A stretch of 64,000 nucleotides of DNA, from positions 652,426 through 716,425 of the forward strand of contig NZ_WJXZ01000009.1 of the NCBI RefSeq assembly GCF_009668025.1. The letters run 5' to 3'. Both the position numbers and the translations under genes were made by a program. The notes beneath the pieces were generated by a model. The model worked only from the letters and a program-made list of their open reading frames with translations. It was not told the DNA's origin and made no database searches. This DNA comes from Larkinella terrae. GTDB taxonomy: Bacteria > Bacteroidota > Bacteroidia > Cytophagales > Spirosomataceae. Below are positions 17,827-26,119 of the stretch, piece by piece (positions within the stretch are counted from its first letter, which is position 1; every line of letters begins with the position of its first letter).

Positions 17827-18024
17827 CTACATCCATGAGGGTCTGATTACACTAATCCGTGGTGTTACTTTTTGCGGAGTTCCTCCCAATTCAAAAAACA
17901 ATTTTCGCATTTTCAAATACTCTTCCCATCTTTCTTCCGGAGTCATTCGGGCATACTTTTGTACCTGCTCCAAATGAGGATCGTTCAAATCATTATAAAC
18001 CGTAATCCGCTTTTTCTTTTCCAT
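17827..18024 (-). CDS. Small hypothetical protein upstream of and overlapping the methyltransferase-like gene
   Basis: A 65-residue charged protein: MEKKKRITVYNDLNDPHLEQ, then a helix MTPEERWEEYLKMRKLFFEL, then a basic tail. Small proteins with the 'MTPEER..E..K' helix occur in Bacteroidota next to partner genes, and some resemble antitoxins, but I cannot name this one. Its stop (TAG at 17827-17829) lies inside the ATGGATGTAG that offers the possible start of the next gene, a layout typical of translational coupling. Confidence 0.6.
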   Translation of the reverse strand: MEKKKRITVYNDLNDPHLEQVQKYARMTPEERWEEYLKMRKLFFELGGTPQKVTPRISVIRPSWM

Positions 18025-18054
18025 AATCCAAACAACATCAATTTCCTCTAAAAC

Positions 18055-18085
18055 GCAAAAAGGACGCCAATTACCTGACGTCCTT
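18055..18085 (-). terminator. Terminator of the nucleoside-type transporter gene
   Basis: Read on the minus strand after the stop near 18110: AAGGACGTC, a short loop, then GGCGTCCTT followed by T residues. The stem is about 8-9 bp with one mismatch. Confidence 0.75.
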
Positions 18086-18109
18086 CCGAAAATTTTTAGC
18101 TTAACCGGT

Positions 18110-19330
18110 TTACAGCGGCCCGGTTACCAGTTCATCTTCAGCCGGTACGGTTTTCTTCCGGTCGTTGAACATCAGGACGAAAAGCACCAGCACGACGGCA
18201 GCAATTCCCGCCGGAACCAGCCACACGGAGGTCCAGTCTACTTTCCCGTTGGTCGTGTACATATCGGCTACGATACCGGATAATTTGGAGCCGATCCCCA
18301 TTCCGATTCCGTAAGTCGCCAGGGTAATCAAGCCCTGCGCCGAGGATTTGATGCGCTCTCCGGCTTTGTTGTCGGTATAAATCTGCCCCGTCACGAAGAA
18401 GAAATCGTAACAAACGCCGTGCAGCACGATGGCAATGTAAAACATCCACTCGCCCGAACCCGCGTCGCCATAACCGAACAACAGAAAGCGGGCAATCCAG
18501 GCCACCAGCCCAACGACGAGCATGTATTTGACACCCAGACGGGCGAATGCCAGCGGAATCAGCAGCATAAAGAAAAACTCGGACGCTTGGCCCAGCGACA
18601 TTTTATTTTCCACGTTGGTCATGCCCGAATCCGTCAGAGCCGGGTTCGCCATCGCGTAATAAAAAGACAGCGGAATGCAGATCAGAATGGAAGAAAGAAA
18701 GAAAATGGCAAACGAGCGATCCTTCAGCAATTTAAACGCATCGACGCCCAAAATCTGAGCCACTGTGGCGGAGGCATTCGCTTTGGGCGGGGTGTTCGGA
18801 AGAGTGAAGGAAAACACTCCAAAAAACAGGGCAACGTACATAGCAATCTGAAAAATTGTCACCTGATCGCCCACTTTATAATATCCGACAATATTGGTAA
18901 TCACAATCCAGGCGACGGTTCCCAACACGCGAATGCCCGGAAATTCCTTCTCCGGATTCTTCATGTGCTGCAGGGCAATGGAGCTGGTCAGCGACATGGC
19001 CGGGGCAAACGTGAGGCAATAGGCCAAAATCTGCCAGAAAAACGCGTCCGGATCATTTTCGCGAATCAGAAAAAACAGAATGGCCGCACCCAGCAGATTC
19101 AGAACGCCCAGCACCTTCTGGGCCGCAAAATACCGGTCGGCAATCAAACCGATAAAAAATGGCGCCACCAGCATTGCCAGTGAAAAAGCCGTATACGCAT
19201 TACCGACCTGATCGCCAGTGGCGTTTAATTGGGTAAAAAGATACTTGCTCATCTGTCCGTACCAGGCTCCCCATGTCGAAAACAGGAGAAACATCATGAC
19301 AGAGAGTTGAATGCGGGTTTTGAGGTTCAT
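18110..19330 (-). CDS. MFS transporter, nucleoside:H+ symporter (NupG/XapB-like) family
   Basis: A 406-residue inner-membrane protein with about 12 hydrophobic segments. The N-terminus MNLKTRIQLSVMMFLLFSTW, then GAWYGQMSKYLF, is typical of the nucleoside-proton symporter branch of the major facilitator superfamily. TM2 is followed by the MFS signature region (GLIADRYFAAQKVLG), and a second-half motif is VCYDFFFVTGQIYTDNKAG. A longer reading to 19414 adds 28 polar residues and is not needed. Transport of nucleosides is an inference from family resemblance. A hairpin terminator follows. Confidence 0.85.
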   Translation of the reverse strand: MNLKTRIQLSVMMFLLFSTWGAWYGQMSKYLFTQLNATGDQVGNAYTAFSLAMLVAPFFIGLIADRYFAAQKVLGVLNLLGAAILFFLIRENDPDAFFWQILAYCLTFAPAMSLTSSIALQHMKNPEKEFPGIRVLGTVAWIVITNIVGYYKVGDQVTIFQIAMYVALFFGVFSFTLPNTPPKANASATVAQILGVDAFKLLKDRSFAIFFLSSILICIPLSFYYAMANPALTDSGMTNVENKMSLGQASEFFFMLLIPLAFARLGVKYMLVVGLVAWIARFLLFGYGDAGSGEWMFYIAIVLHGVCYDFFFVTGQIYTDNKAGERIKSSAQGLITLATYGIGMGIGSKLSGIVADMYTTNGKVDWTSVWLVPAGIAAVVLVLFVLMFNDRKKTVPAEDELVTGPL

Positions 19331-19516
19331 TGGGTTATCGCTGGATTTGATGGGTTCGCACAAAATGGAGCGCGATTGCGGGTTTGAAGATAACCGAAAT
19401 GCGTCAAGCGTCAAACCGCACGGAGAGAAGTTTCAATCAAATCCCGATTTTTTACAGTTCAAACGCCTTCTCTTCCACTTGGTAAAAAGTTCGCTTTAAT
19501 CTGGTGTTTCATTCGA

Positions 19517-19524
19517 TAACTTTG
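19517..19524 (+). promoter_or_regulatory. Bacteroidota -7 box (TAACTTTG) very close to the start codon
   Basis: TAACTTTG matches the Bacteroidota TAnnTTTG consensus exactly and ends only 4 nt before the ATG at 19529. No good -33 TTG is seen at the expected spacing. If used, the transcript would have almost no leader. Confidence 0.5.
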
Positions 19525-19528
19525 TTCT

Positions 19529-20653
19529 ATGAAACTGATCTACGCTCTTTTAACGACCGCACTGGTGGTGGTCGGTTCGCGGGGAAACGCCCAGAAAGTC
19601 GACCTCGACCGCTTCTATTTCGACGCCGGTTACCTGATTCTGCCCAAAGAATACACGCCGGCCGACAACCGCACGTTCGGAGTGCGGGTGCTTTGCTCCC
19701 CTTCGGTCGCATCGGCGTATCCGGAGTCGTCGATTTACGAAAAGATCGGTTTGTCGGGCTTTCAACGGGTTGAAAACAACCCGGCGGTTGGCATTACGGT
19801 CGAATTTGGCAACGTGCGGTTTGAGCGAAGCGAAACCAAAACCCGGACCGAAGAAAAGAAGGATAAAGACGGCAAGGTGACCGAGCAGATTACCTATTAC
19901 TCCATGATTGTCCGCTACAGTTTCAGCGGAAATTATAAAGTGCTTGGTACCCGAACCGATGAAAAATCGCTGAGCCGGAAGGAAAAAGAAAAGGCAAAGG
20001 ATTTGCAGAACAACCGGTTTCTGCAATCGGCCTCGCAGTCCGATCCGGTCAAAAGCGTGACGACGAGCGGTTCTTTTCCGTATGAACTGTCCTATACAAC
20101 TATTGAATACCGGAATCTGGCGGATGCCCGGCGGTACATCGAGCAAAACCAGCAAACGATCCGTACGGACCTGATTACCAAATACGTTACGGACGCCATT
20201 GCGCGGGTAAACGAAGATGCCAACCGCTGGTACGGGTACGTGCCGACCCAAACTCGGGAATTTCTCTGGATTCTGGATTCAAAAAGCCACCCCGAATTTC
20301 CGATTCAGCAGGAAGCCATTAAAGCCGTCAAGGAGTTATCGAAACGCATGACGGCCACCCAGCCGATCACCCAGTTAGCCCGCGATCTCCAGCCGGTTCT
20401 GGACTATTTTCAGGAATTGAAAAATAAATATCCCGGTTCCGACAAGCGGAATCAGAAAATGCGGTATTCGGCGTATTACAACCTGATGGTTCTGAACTAC
20501 TTACTCGACCGGCCTGACCAGGCCATTGCCGAAGCCGACGGCCTGATCAAGAATGGGTACGATACGAAAGATGGCGAACGGTATGTTGGTTGGGCGGAAG
20601 AATTGAAGACCATGCTAGCCAAACACAACATGGAATCGCGGCACGTTCAGTAA
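19529..20653 (+). CDS. Secreted hypothetical protein with C-terminal TPR-like helices
   Basis: A 374-residue protein with signal peptide MKLIYALLTTALVVVGSRGN, cleaved probably near GNAQ. The middle is beta-rich with a charged insertion (TKTRTEEKKDKDGKVTEQIT). The last third is helical and resembles a tetratricopeptide-type fold (RYSAYYNLMVLNYLLDRPDQ, then AIAEADGLIKNG). I do not recognise the family. The gene is monocistronic with divergent and convergent neighbours, and has a perfect -7 box right before its start. Confidence 0.7.
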   Translation: MKLIYALLTTALVVVGSRGNAQKVDLDRFYFDAGYLILPKEYTPADNRTFGVRVLCSPSVASAYPESSIYEKIGLSGFQRVENNPAVGITVEFGNVRFERSETKTRTEEKKDKDGKVTEQITYYSMIVRYSFSGNYKVLGTRTDEKSLSRKEKEKAKDLQNNRFLQSASQSDPVKSVTTSGSFPYELSYTTIEYRNLADARRYIEQNQQTIRTDLITKYVTDAIARVNEDANRWYGYVPTQTREFLWILDSKSHPEFPIQQEAIKAVKELSKRMTATQPITQLARDLQPVLDYFQELKNKYPGSDKRNQKMRYSAYYNLMVLNYLLDRPDQAIAEADGLIKNGYDTKDGERYVGWAEELKTMLAKHNMESRHVQ

Positions 20654-20697
20654 CGTACTTACAGACTAAAGCCTCCATGGCCCAGTTCGTGGGTCCG

Positions 20698-23382
20698 TTA
20701 TTCAATCATTTTCAACAACTCATTTAGTTTCAGCAGGGCTTCGATCGGCGTCAGGGTATTGATGTCGAGTTTCCGCAATTTTTCTTTCACTGCTTCGGCT
20801 TTCGGATCACCGGCTTCGAAAATTTTGAGCGTAATGTCGTTGGGTTGTGGCAGTTCCCGCAAGGCGACGCGCTGCCCGTCGCTGGAACCTTCGCGCTGGC
20901 TTTCCAGCTGTTGCAGAATTTCACCGGCCCGGCTGACAATCTTCGTCGGCATACCGGCCATTTGCGCCACGTGAATCCCGAAACTGTGCTCACTCCCTCC
21001 CTCCTTCAATTTCCTCAGAAAGATCACTTTATTGCCCATTTCCTTCACGGAAACATTGAAATTCCGGATGCGCGGCAAATTCGTCGCCAGCTCGTTCAGC
21101 TCGTGGTAGTGCGTGGCAAACAGCGTTTTGGCGCGGTAAGTCGGGTGGTTGTGCAGGTATTCGGCAATGGACCAGGCAATTGAAACCCCGTCGTAGGTGC
21201 TGGTTCCGCGCCCGATTTCATCCATGATCACCAGACTCCGCTCACTCAGGTTGTTCAGAATGCTGGCGGTTTCGGTCATTTCGACCATGAACGTCGATTC
21301 GCCCCGCGACAGGTTGTCGGACGCTCCGACGCGCGTGAAAATCTTATCGATAATGCCAATCTCTGCTTCGGAGGCCGGCACAAAACTGCCGGTTTGCGCC
21401 ATCAACACAATCAGCGCGGTTTGCCGGAGCAAAGCCGATTTTCCGGCCATGTTCGGCCCGGTGATGATGATAATCTGCTGGGTTTCGTCGTCGAGATACA
21501 AATCATTCGGAACGTACGGTTCGCCGGGCGGTAGTTGCTGCTCAATCACCGGATGCCGCCCGTCCTTGATCTGCAAGGCTTTGTCGTTCGTAATCGTCGG
21601 TTTGACGTAGCGGTTTTTCTCAGCGACACGGGCAAATGACGCCAGTACGTCAAGCACCGAAATCACCCGGGCATTTTGCTGGATGTGGCTTACATATTCC
21701 CCGGCCGCCAGCACCAGATCGTTGAACATCCGCTGCTCGATGCTGAAAATCTGGTCTTCCGCATTCAGGATTTTGTCTTCGTATTCCTTGAGTTCCGGTG
21801 TAATATACCGTTCCGCATTCACCAGGGTCTGCTTCCGAATCCAGTCGTCCGGCACCCGGGATTTGTGCGCATTCGACACCTCCAGGTAATAACCAAAAAC
21901 CTTATTATAAGCTACTTTCAGCGACGAAATACCGGTTCGCTGGACCTCCCGGTTTTGCAGTTGCACCAGGTAATCTTTCCCGGAAAAAGCAATGGCGTGC
22001 AAACCGTCCAGGTCAGCATTGACGCCACTTTTGATCATGCCGCCCTGATTGCTCACCACCGGCGCTTCGTCCCGGAGTTCCGCTTCGATTTTATCGACCA
22101 GAAACGTACAGGCGTTGAGCTGGTCGGCGTATTTTTTAATCGACGACGTCATGGGCTGATTCGCCAGCGCCGTGATCAGCAGTTCCTTGATTGGTAAAAT
22201 GTGCGACAATGAACGCTTCAGCTGCACCATTTCGCGGGGCGAAATCCGGCGGACGGCCACCTTCGAAATCAGCCGTTCCAGATCCCCGATTTGTTTCAGG
22301 TGCGTTCCCAGCGATTCGCGCAGACTCGGCTGGTCCGAACCGGCCTCGTCCGGGTTTCCATTTTTGAGCAGTTCAACGGTGTTGAGTCGTTCCTCGATCA
22401 GCGGCTTATCTTTCAACGGCAGCAACAGCCATTTCCGCAAAAGCCGCGCACCCATCGGCGTAACGGTCTGATCCAGAATCTGAATCAACGGAATACCGCC
22501 ATCCTGTTGCGCCATGACCAGCTCCAGATTCCGAATCGTAAACCGGTCGAGCCAGACGTATTTGTCTTCCTCCAGTCGGGTCAGCCGCACAATGTGACCC
22601 ATATCCTTGTGCTCGGTTTCGTTCAGGTAATGCAGAATGACGCCAGCCGCCACAATTCCGTCGGTCAGTCCCTCAACTCCGAAGCCTTTCAGCGACGACG
22701 TATGAAAATGCTGGGTCAGAAGCGGATAGGCAAAATCGTAGGTAAACGCCCAGTCTTCGAGCGTGTAGGTGTTGAATTTATCGCCAAACAGTTCGACAAA
22801 ATCCTTCCGAAACCGCTTGCAAAACAGAATTTCCGACGGATTGAAGCTTTGCAGCAACTTATCGGCGTAGGCCGCATTGCCCTGCGCCGTTAAAAACTCG
22901 CCCGTTGAGATATCCAAAAACGCAACGCCAAACTGGCCTTCCGGACCCGCGTTTTTCGCAAAATGAACCGCAGCCAGATAATTGTTCCGGCGGGTATCCA
23001 GAACATTGTCGTTGAACGAAACGCCGGGCGTAACGAGCTCGGTTACACCCCGCTTGACAATTCCTTTGGCCATCGCCGGATCTTCCAGCTGATCGCAAAT
23101 GGCCACGCGCTCGCCCGCCCGAACCAGTTTGGGTAAATACGTATCGAGGGAATGGTGCGGAAAACCGGCCAGGTCTTCATTGGCTCCGCCGTTGTTCCGT
23201 TTGGTCAGCGTGATACCAAGAATCCGGCTGGCTTTTACGGCGTCTTCGCCGAACGTTTCGTAAAAATCCCCCACACGAAAGAGTAGAATGGCTCCGGGGT
23301 ATTTTAGTTTGATCTGATTGTATTGCCGGTTTAGGGGAGTTTCGGACGTTTTCTTGACAGTCTTGGTGTTAGTAACTTTCAC
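20698..23382 (-). CDS. mutS: DNA mismatch repair protein MutS
   Basis: An 894-residue protein that recognises mismatches and starts repair with MutL. The mismatch-binding Phe-x-Glu lies in the N-terminal domain (LLFRVGDFYETFGEDA). The C-terminal ABC-type ATPase has Walker A (TGPNMAGKSALLRQ), the signature region (GASDNLSRGESTFMVEM), Walker B (LVIMDEIGRGTSTYDG) and the conserved ATHYHEL. It is full length for bacterial MutS. The start is a GTG at 23380-23382: the frame is closed six codons upstream by TAA and no ATG lies nearby. Confidence 0.98.
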   Translation of the reverse strand: MKVTNTKTVKKTSETPLNRQYNQIKLKYPGAILLFRVGDFYETFGEDAVKASRILGITLTKRNNGGANEDLAGFPHHSLDTYLPKLVRAGERVAICDQLEDPAMAKGIVKRGVTELVTPGVSFNDNVLDTRRNNYLAAVHFAKNAGPEGQFGVAFLDISTGEFLTAQGNAAYADKLLQSFNPSEILFCKRFRKDFVELFGDKFNTYTLEDWAFTYDFAYPLLTQHFHTSSLKGFGVEGLTDGIVAAGVILHYLNETEHKDMGHIVRLTRLEEDKYVWLDRFTIRNLELVMAQQDGGIPLIQILDQTVTPMGARLLRKWLLLPLKDKPLIEERLNTVELLKNGNPDEAGSDQPSLRESLGTHLKQIGDLERLISKVAVRRISPREMVQLKRSLSHILPIKELLITALANQPMTSSIKKYADQLNACTFLVDKIEAELRDEAPVVSNQGGMIKSGVNADLDGLHAIAFSGKDYLVQLQNREVQRTGISSLKVAYNKVFGYYLEVSNAHKSRVPDDWIRKQTLVNAERYITPELKEYEDKILNAEDQIFSIEQRMFNDLVLAAGEYVSHIQQNARVISVLDVLASFARVAEKNRYVKPTITNDKALQIKDGRHPVIEQQLPPGEPYVPNDLYLDDETQQIIIITGPNMAGKSALLRQTALIVLMAQTGSFVPASEAEIGIIDKIFTRVGASDNLSRGESTFMVEMTETASILNNLSERSLVIMDEIGRGTSTYDGVSIAWSIAEYLHNHPTYRAKTLFATHYHELNELATNLPRIRNFNVSVKEMGNKVIFLRKLKEGGSEHSFGIHVAQMAGMPTKIVSRAGEILQQLESQREGSSDGQRVALRELPQPNDITLKIFEAGDPKAEAVKEKLRKLDINTLTPIEALLKLNELLKMIE

Positions 23383-23405
23383 AAATTCTGTATGCTTAAT
23401 TTAAA

Positions 23406-23413
23406 CAAAAATA
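23406..23413 (-). promoter_or_regulatory. Candidate -7 box for mutS (TATTTTTG on the minus strand)
   Basis: Reads TATTTTTG on the minus strand, an exact TAnnTTTG match, 23 bases upstream of the GTG start. No -33 TTG at good spacing was found. Confidence 0.4.
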
Positions 23414-23525
23414 CGAAATTTTAAGGACAGAGTGGTCTTTTCAGCCTTCTAGTTGCCGATAAATGCCCATTTGTTTGCCCTTTCCTGAAAAGACTTTAAA
23501 TTTCGTCCATCTTACGATCCACCCC

Positions 23526-24566
23526 ATGAACACTCGCTTCCATCAACCGCCATCCATCTTAATTCTGGCCCTGATCTGCCTGATCCAAAGTTGCCAATTC
23601 ACAGTAATTGGTACGATGGATTATCCGCCCAACGATCGCTCCGGACTCAAAGGTCCTTCGGCCAAAACACTGGAAACCAAACCGTTTCACTTATCCGAAT
23701 TGGTCCATTTTCCCTTCTACGGCGGCACAAGTCAATTCAATCAATTCCTGACGTTTCAGGGTTATAACGAAGCCGCTGGTCGGCTGGCCTTGGTCAATCT
23801 ACCAAATGTAGTAGAGCTGCCGAAAAATAATCTCATCAAACTTTTCACAACAGAAACCGGAGCGGTTTGGGGAGTCAAGTCGCAACCCAGCGGTTTTTCC
23901 CTCCAACAACTAGTGAATGGTAGTTGGATAGAAGCAGGAGCCATTGCGGAAATGAATTATTACCAGACGATTCGGGCTACTGAACAGGAAATCTGGTTCA
24001 CCACCAATAAGGGTATTACCATTTGGGACATTAAACAAAAAAAGATCAGTAAGATAATTGGTATAAATCTCTCGCGGGTTTTTACAGAAAATTTTTCCAT
24101 TGAATCGGCAAATAACGAACTACTCATCTACCAAAATCAGGCCTTGGAAACTCCAGTTCAGCGGTTTTCAGTACCGACCTATGTATCTGTTCAAAAAGGA
24201 ATTTCCAATGACATCTGGGGTGCCTTTGAAGACCAAAACCGGCATTTGTGGTTTGTTGTAAAAGACGCGCTTTGGGATGGCATTCTGTTCAAATTTGACG
24301 GTAAAACGCTAAAGAAACTATCGACCATTCCGGTGGGAAGTTTCGACTCAAATCGCTCGGTTTCTCACTACAATCTCGATAAAGGCGGTAATCTGTGGGT
24401 ACAAATTGACGGCATTAATTACATCTATACGCAAGCTGGCAAGTGGTTTATACCTCAATTTGATTCCCTCGAAAACACACTATTTGCCAGTACAGTTTTT
24501 ACCAATAAGCAGGGAGATCTGCTTATCGCCAGTACTCAAAAACTCTTTTCCTTAACGCTTCAGTAA
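23526..24566 (+). CDS. Lipoprotein with beta-propeller-like repeats, function unknown
   Basis: A 346-residue protein starting at MNTRFHQPPSILILALICLI, with a lipobox just after (LIQSCQF). The body repeats short strand blocks with W/F endings such as ETGAVWGVKSQPSG, EQEIWFTTNKGITIWD, NDIWGAFEDQNRHLWFVV and KGGNLWVQIDGINYIY. These resemble the sensor-propeller repeats of Bacteroidota two-component systems, but without the kinase part. A reading from 23463 would put 21 residues before the signal and is unlikely. The family is not named. Confidence 0.75.
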   Translation: MNTRFHQPPSILILALICLIQSCQFTVIGTMDYPPNDRSGLKGPSAKTLETKPFHLSELVHFPFYGGTSQFNQFLTFQGYNEAAGRLALVNLPNVVELPKNNLIKLFTTETGAVWGVKSQPSGFSLQQLVNGSWIEAGAIAEMNYYQTIRATEQEIWFTTNKGITIWDIKQKKISKIIGINLSRVFTENFSIESANNELLIYQNQALETPVQRFSVPTYVSVQKGISNDIWGAFEDQNRHLWFVVKDALWDGILFKFDGKTLKKLSTIPVGSFDSNRSVSHYNLDKGGNLWVQIDGINYIYTQAGKWFIPQFDSLENTLFASTVFTNKQGDLLIASTQKLFSLTLQ

Positions 24567-24584
24567 TTTCCATTTTTCGATTTG

Positions 24585-25142
24585 ATGAGTACAAAAATGC
24601 CCAGAAAAGTAAGTCTCGATGAACTCAATCGGCTCTCCGTTGAAGATTTTAAAACTGCTGATAAGTACCCCTACATTCTGATTTTAGATAATGTCCGCAG
24701 CCTGAACAACGTCGGTTCGGTTTTTCGAACAGCTGATGCATTCCGGGCCGAAAAAATCTATCTGTGTGGCATTACCGGCACTCCCCCCCACCGCGATATT
24801 ACCAAAACCGCCCTCGGCGCAACGGAGTCGGTCGACTGGGAGTATAGGGCCGATGTCGTGGGTTTGATCGAGGAGTTGAAGCTGGCGGGTTGGATCGTTG
24901 CGGCCGTTGAGCAGGCGGAGGGGAGCCTTGGCTTGCAGGATTTTCAGCCGGATTCCAACAAAAAAACCGCATTTGTGTTTGGTAATGAGGTTGCTGGCGT
25001 CAATAATACAGTGGTCGAAAAAGCCGATCTTATTCTGGAAATTCCGCAGTATGGCACCAAACATTCACTCAACATCGCCGTCAGTGCCGGAATCGTTTGC
25101 TGGGATTTTCTGACAAAACTTAACAAAAACTTAACAGAGTGA
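24585..25142 (+). CDS. SpoU/TrmH-family RNA 2'-O-methyltransferase
   Basis: A 185-residue SPOUT enzyme using S-adenosylmethionine to methylate a ribose in tRNA or rRNA. Motif 1: LDNVRSLNNVGSVFRTADAF with the catalytic Arg. Motif 2: AFVFGNEVAGV. Motif 3: KHSLNIAVSAGIVCWDFL, which forms the trefoil knot. It lacks the N-terminal substrate-binding domain of larger relatives, so it resembles TrmH/TrmL-type single-domain enzymes; the exact target is not decidable. Starts at ATG 24585 or 24597. It ends 78 bp before the histone-H1-like gene. Confidence 0.92.
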   Translation: MSTKMPRKVSLDELNRLSVEDFKTADKYPYILILDNVRSLNNVGSVFRTADAFRAEKIYLCGITGTPPHRDITKTALGATESVDWEYRADVVGLIEELKLAGWIVAAVEQAEGSLGLQDFQPDSNKKTAFVFGNEVAGVNNTVVEKADLILEIPQYGTKHSLNIAVSAGIVCWDFLTKLNKNLTE

Positions 25143-25220
25143 TTTTGTTTTTCCTATTTCTTTCGTAGTTGTTTGTAGATTTTTTTCTCTTTATGAAGTA
25201 CACCTTAACAAAAGTTCCAT

Positions 25221-25676
25221 ATGAAAGCTAAAAAGAAATCGCTGGCAACTGACATTGCCAGTTCCATTGAAACCAAATTAACTGAGATCGGCGATCAGTC
25301 CAAAAAAGTAAAAAAGGCCATCGAAAAATCCGCAACGAAGCTGGCCGACCGAATTAGCAAGCTGTTCAAGAAAGAGGAAGAAAAGAAGAAAAAGCAATTG
25401 GCTAAAGCCAAGAAGAAAGCTGATGTGAAAAGTAAAAAAGCGGCCAAAAAAGTCAAAAAAACCGCCGTGAAAGCGGGGGAAAACGGGCAGGCTACCGTTG
25501 CTAAAGTGGAGAAAGAAGTTCCGCAGGCCAAAGCCACACCCGCCCCCAAACCAAAGTCAGCACCGGCCGCAAAGCCAGCCGCTGCCGCCAAACCAGCGGC
25601 TACTCCCAAGCCAGCCGCAACCCGGAAAGCCCCGGCCCCCAAACCGGAACCGGAAGCTACCCCGTCGGAATCCTGA
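25221..25676 (+). CDS. Lys/Ala/Pro-rich histone-H1-like protein
   Basis: A 151-residue protein of strongly biased composition. Residues 1-30 are a mixed helix (MKAKKKSLATDIASSIETKL), 30-85 are very lysine-rich (KEEEKKKKQLAKAKKKADVK, SKKAAKKVKKTAVKAG), and the rest consists of K-P-A repeats (PKPKSAPAAKPAAAAKPAAT), ending in an acidic tail (PEATPSES). This is the make-up of bacterial histone-H1-like (HctA/AlgP-type) tails, which bind DNA without sequence preference. The N-terminal part does not match a named domain, so nucleoid binding is an inference from composition. It is followed by a strong terminator. Confidence 0.75.
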   Translation: MKAKKKSLATDIASSIETKLTEIGDQSKKVKKAIEKSATKLADRISKLFKKEEEKKKKQLAKAKKKADVKSKKAAKKVKKTAVKAGENGQATVAKVEKEVPQAKATPAPKPKSAPAAKPAAAAKPAATPKPAATRKAPAPKPEPEATPSES

Positions 25677-25732
25677 CAGGCGGTTTTTGAGTTGACTGCG
25701 CTATTCTACTTATACATAATTGGAAAATATTT

Positions 25733-25770
25733 ATGCGTAGAGCAATCGCTCTACGCATTTTTTATTTTTT
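25733..25770 (+). terminator. Rho-independent terminator after the H1-like gene
   Basis: A perfect 11-bp stem, ATGCGTAGAGC (25733-25743) against GCTCTACGCAT (25747-25757), with a 3-nt loop and a T-rich tail to 25770. Confidence 0.92.
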
Positions 25771-25815
25771 TCATAAACTCCTCCTAATCTGGCAGTTACA
25801 CAATCTATTAACTCA

Positions 25816-25928
25816 TTATGTTCGTTAAATCACTTTTCCCTGCGCATTAATTGCATTTTTTTATGGCACAATATTTGAATTATTGCTTATTAACCAATTA
25901 CTTAGCAAAGTTGCCGTAACGAACATAA
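25816..25928. repeat. Perfect 12-bp inverted repeat flanking 89 AT-rich bases
   Basis: TTATGTTCGTTA (25816-25827) and its exact complement TAACGAACATAA (25917-25928) lie in the 349-bp gap (25771-26119) before the sensor kinase gene. The intervening DNA is AT-rich with no reading frame. It could be the edges of a small inverted-repeat element or a regulatory dyad. Nothing else in this gap could be supported. Confidence 0.5.
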
Positions 25929-26119
25929 CGTCTGATAAATACTTAAAGTTAAGTTCTCTATCCTTCTTACAAATTCCTCCAGCCTAAGCGTTCCACACCG
26001 CTTGACGCAGAATCTCATTGTTACCTTTTGTTACTTTTTTATTTAAAATATTCTTGAATAGCTGACTTTCAAAAGATTCGTCCGTCTAAACGGAGTAAGT
26101 CTATCAAGTCCACTTTATT

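Noticed and set aside
25677..26119. A non-coding RNA or riboswitch before the sensor kinase
   Set aside because: Apart from the terminator and a 12-bp inverted repeat I found no recognisable RNA fold or family motif.
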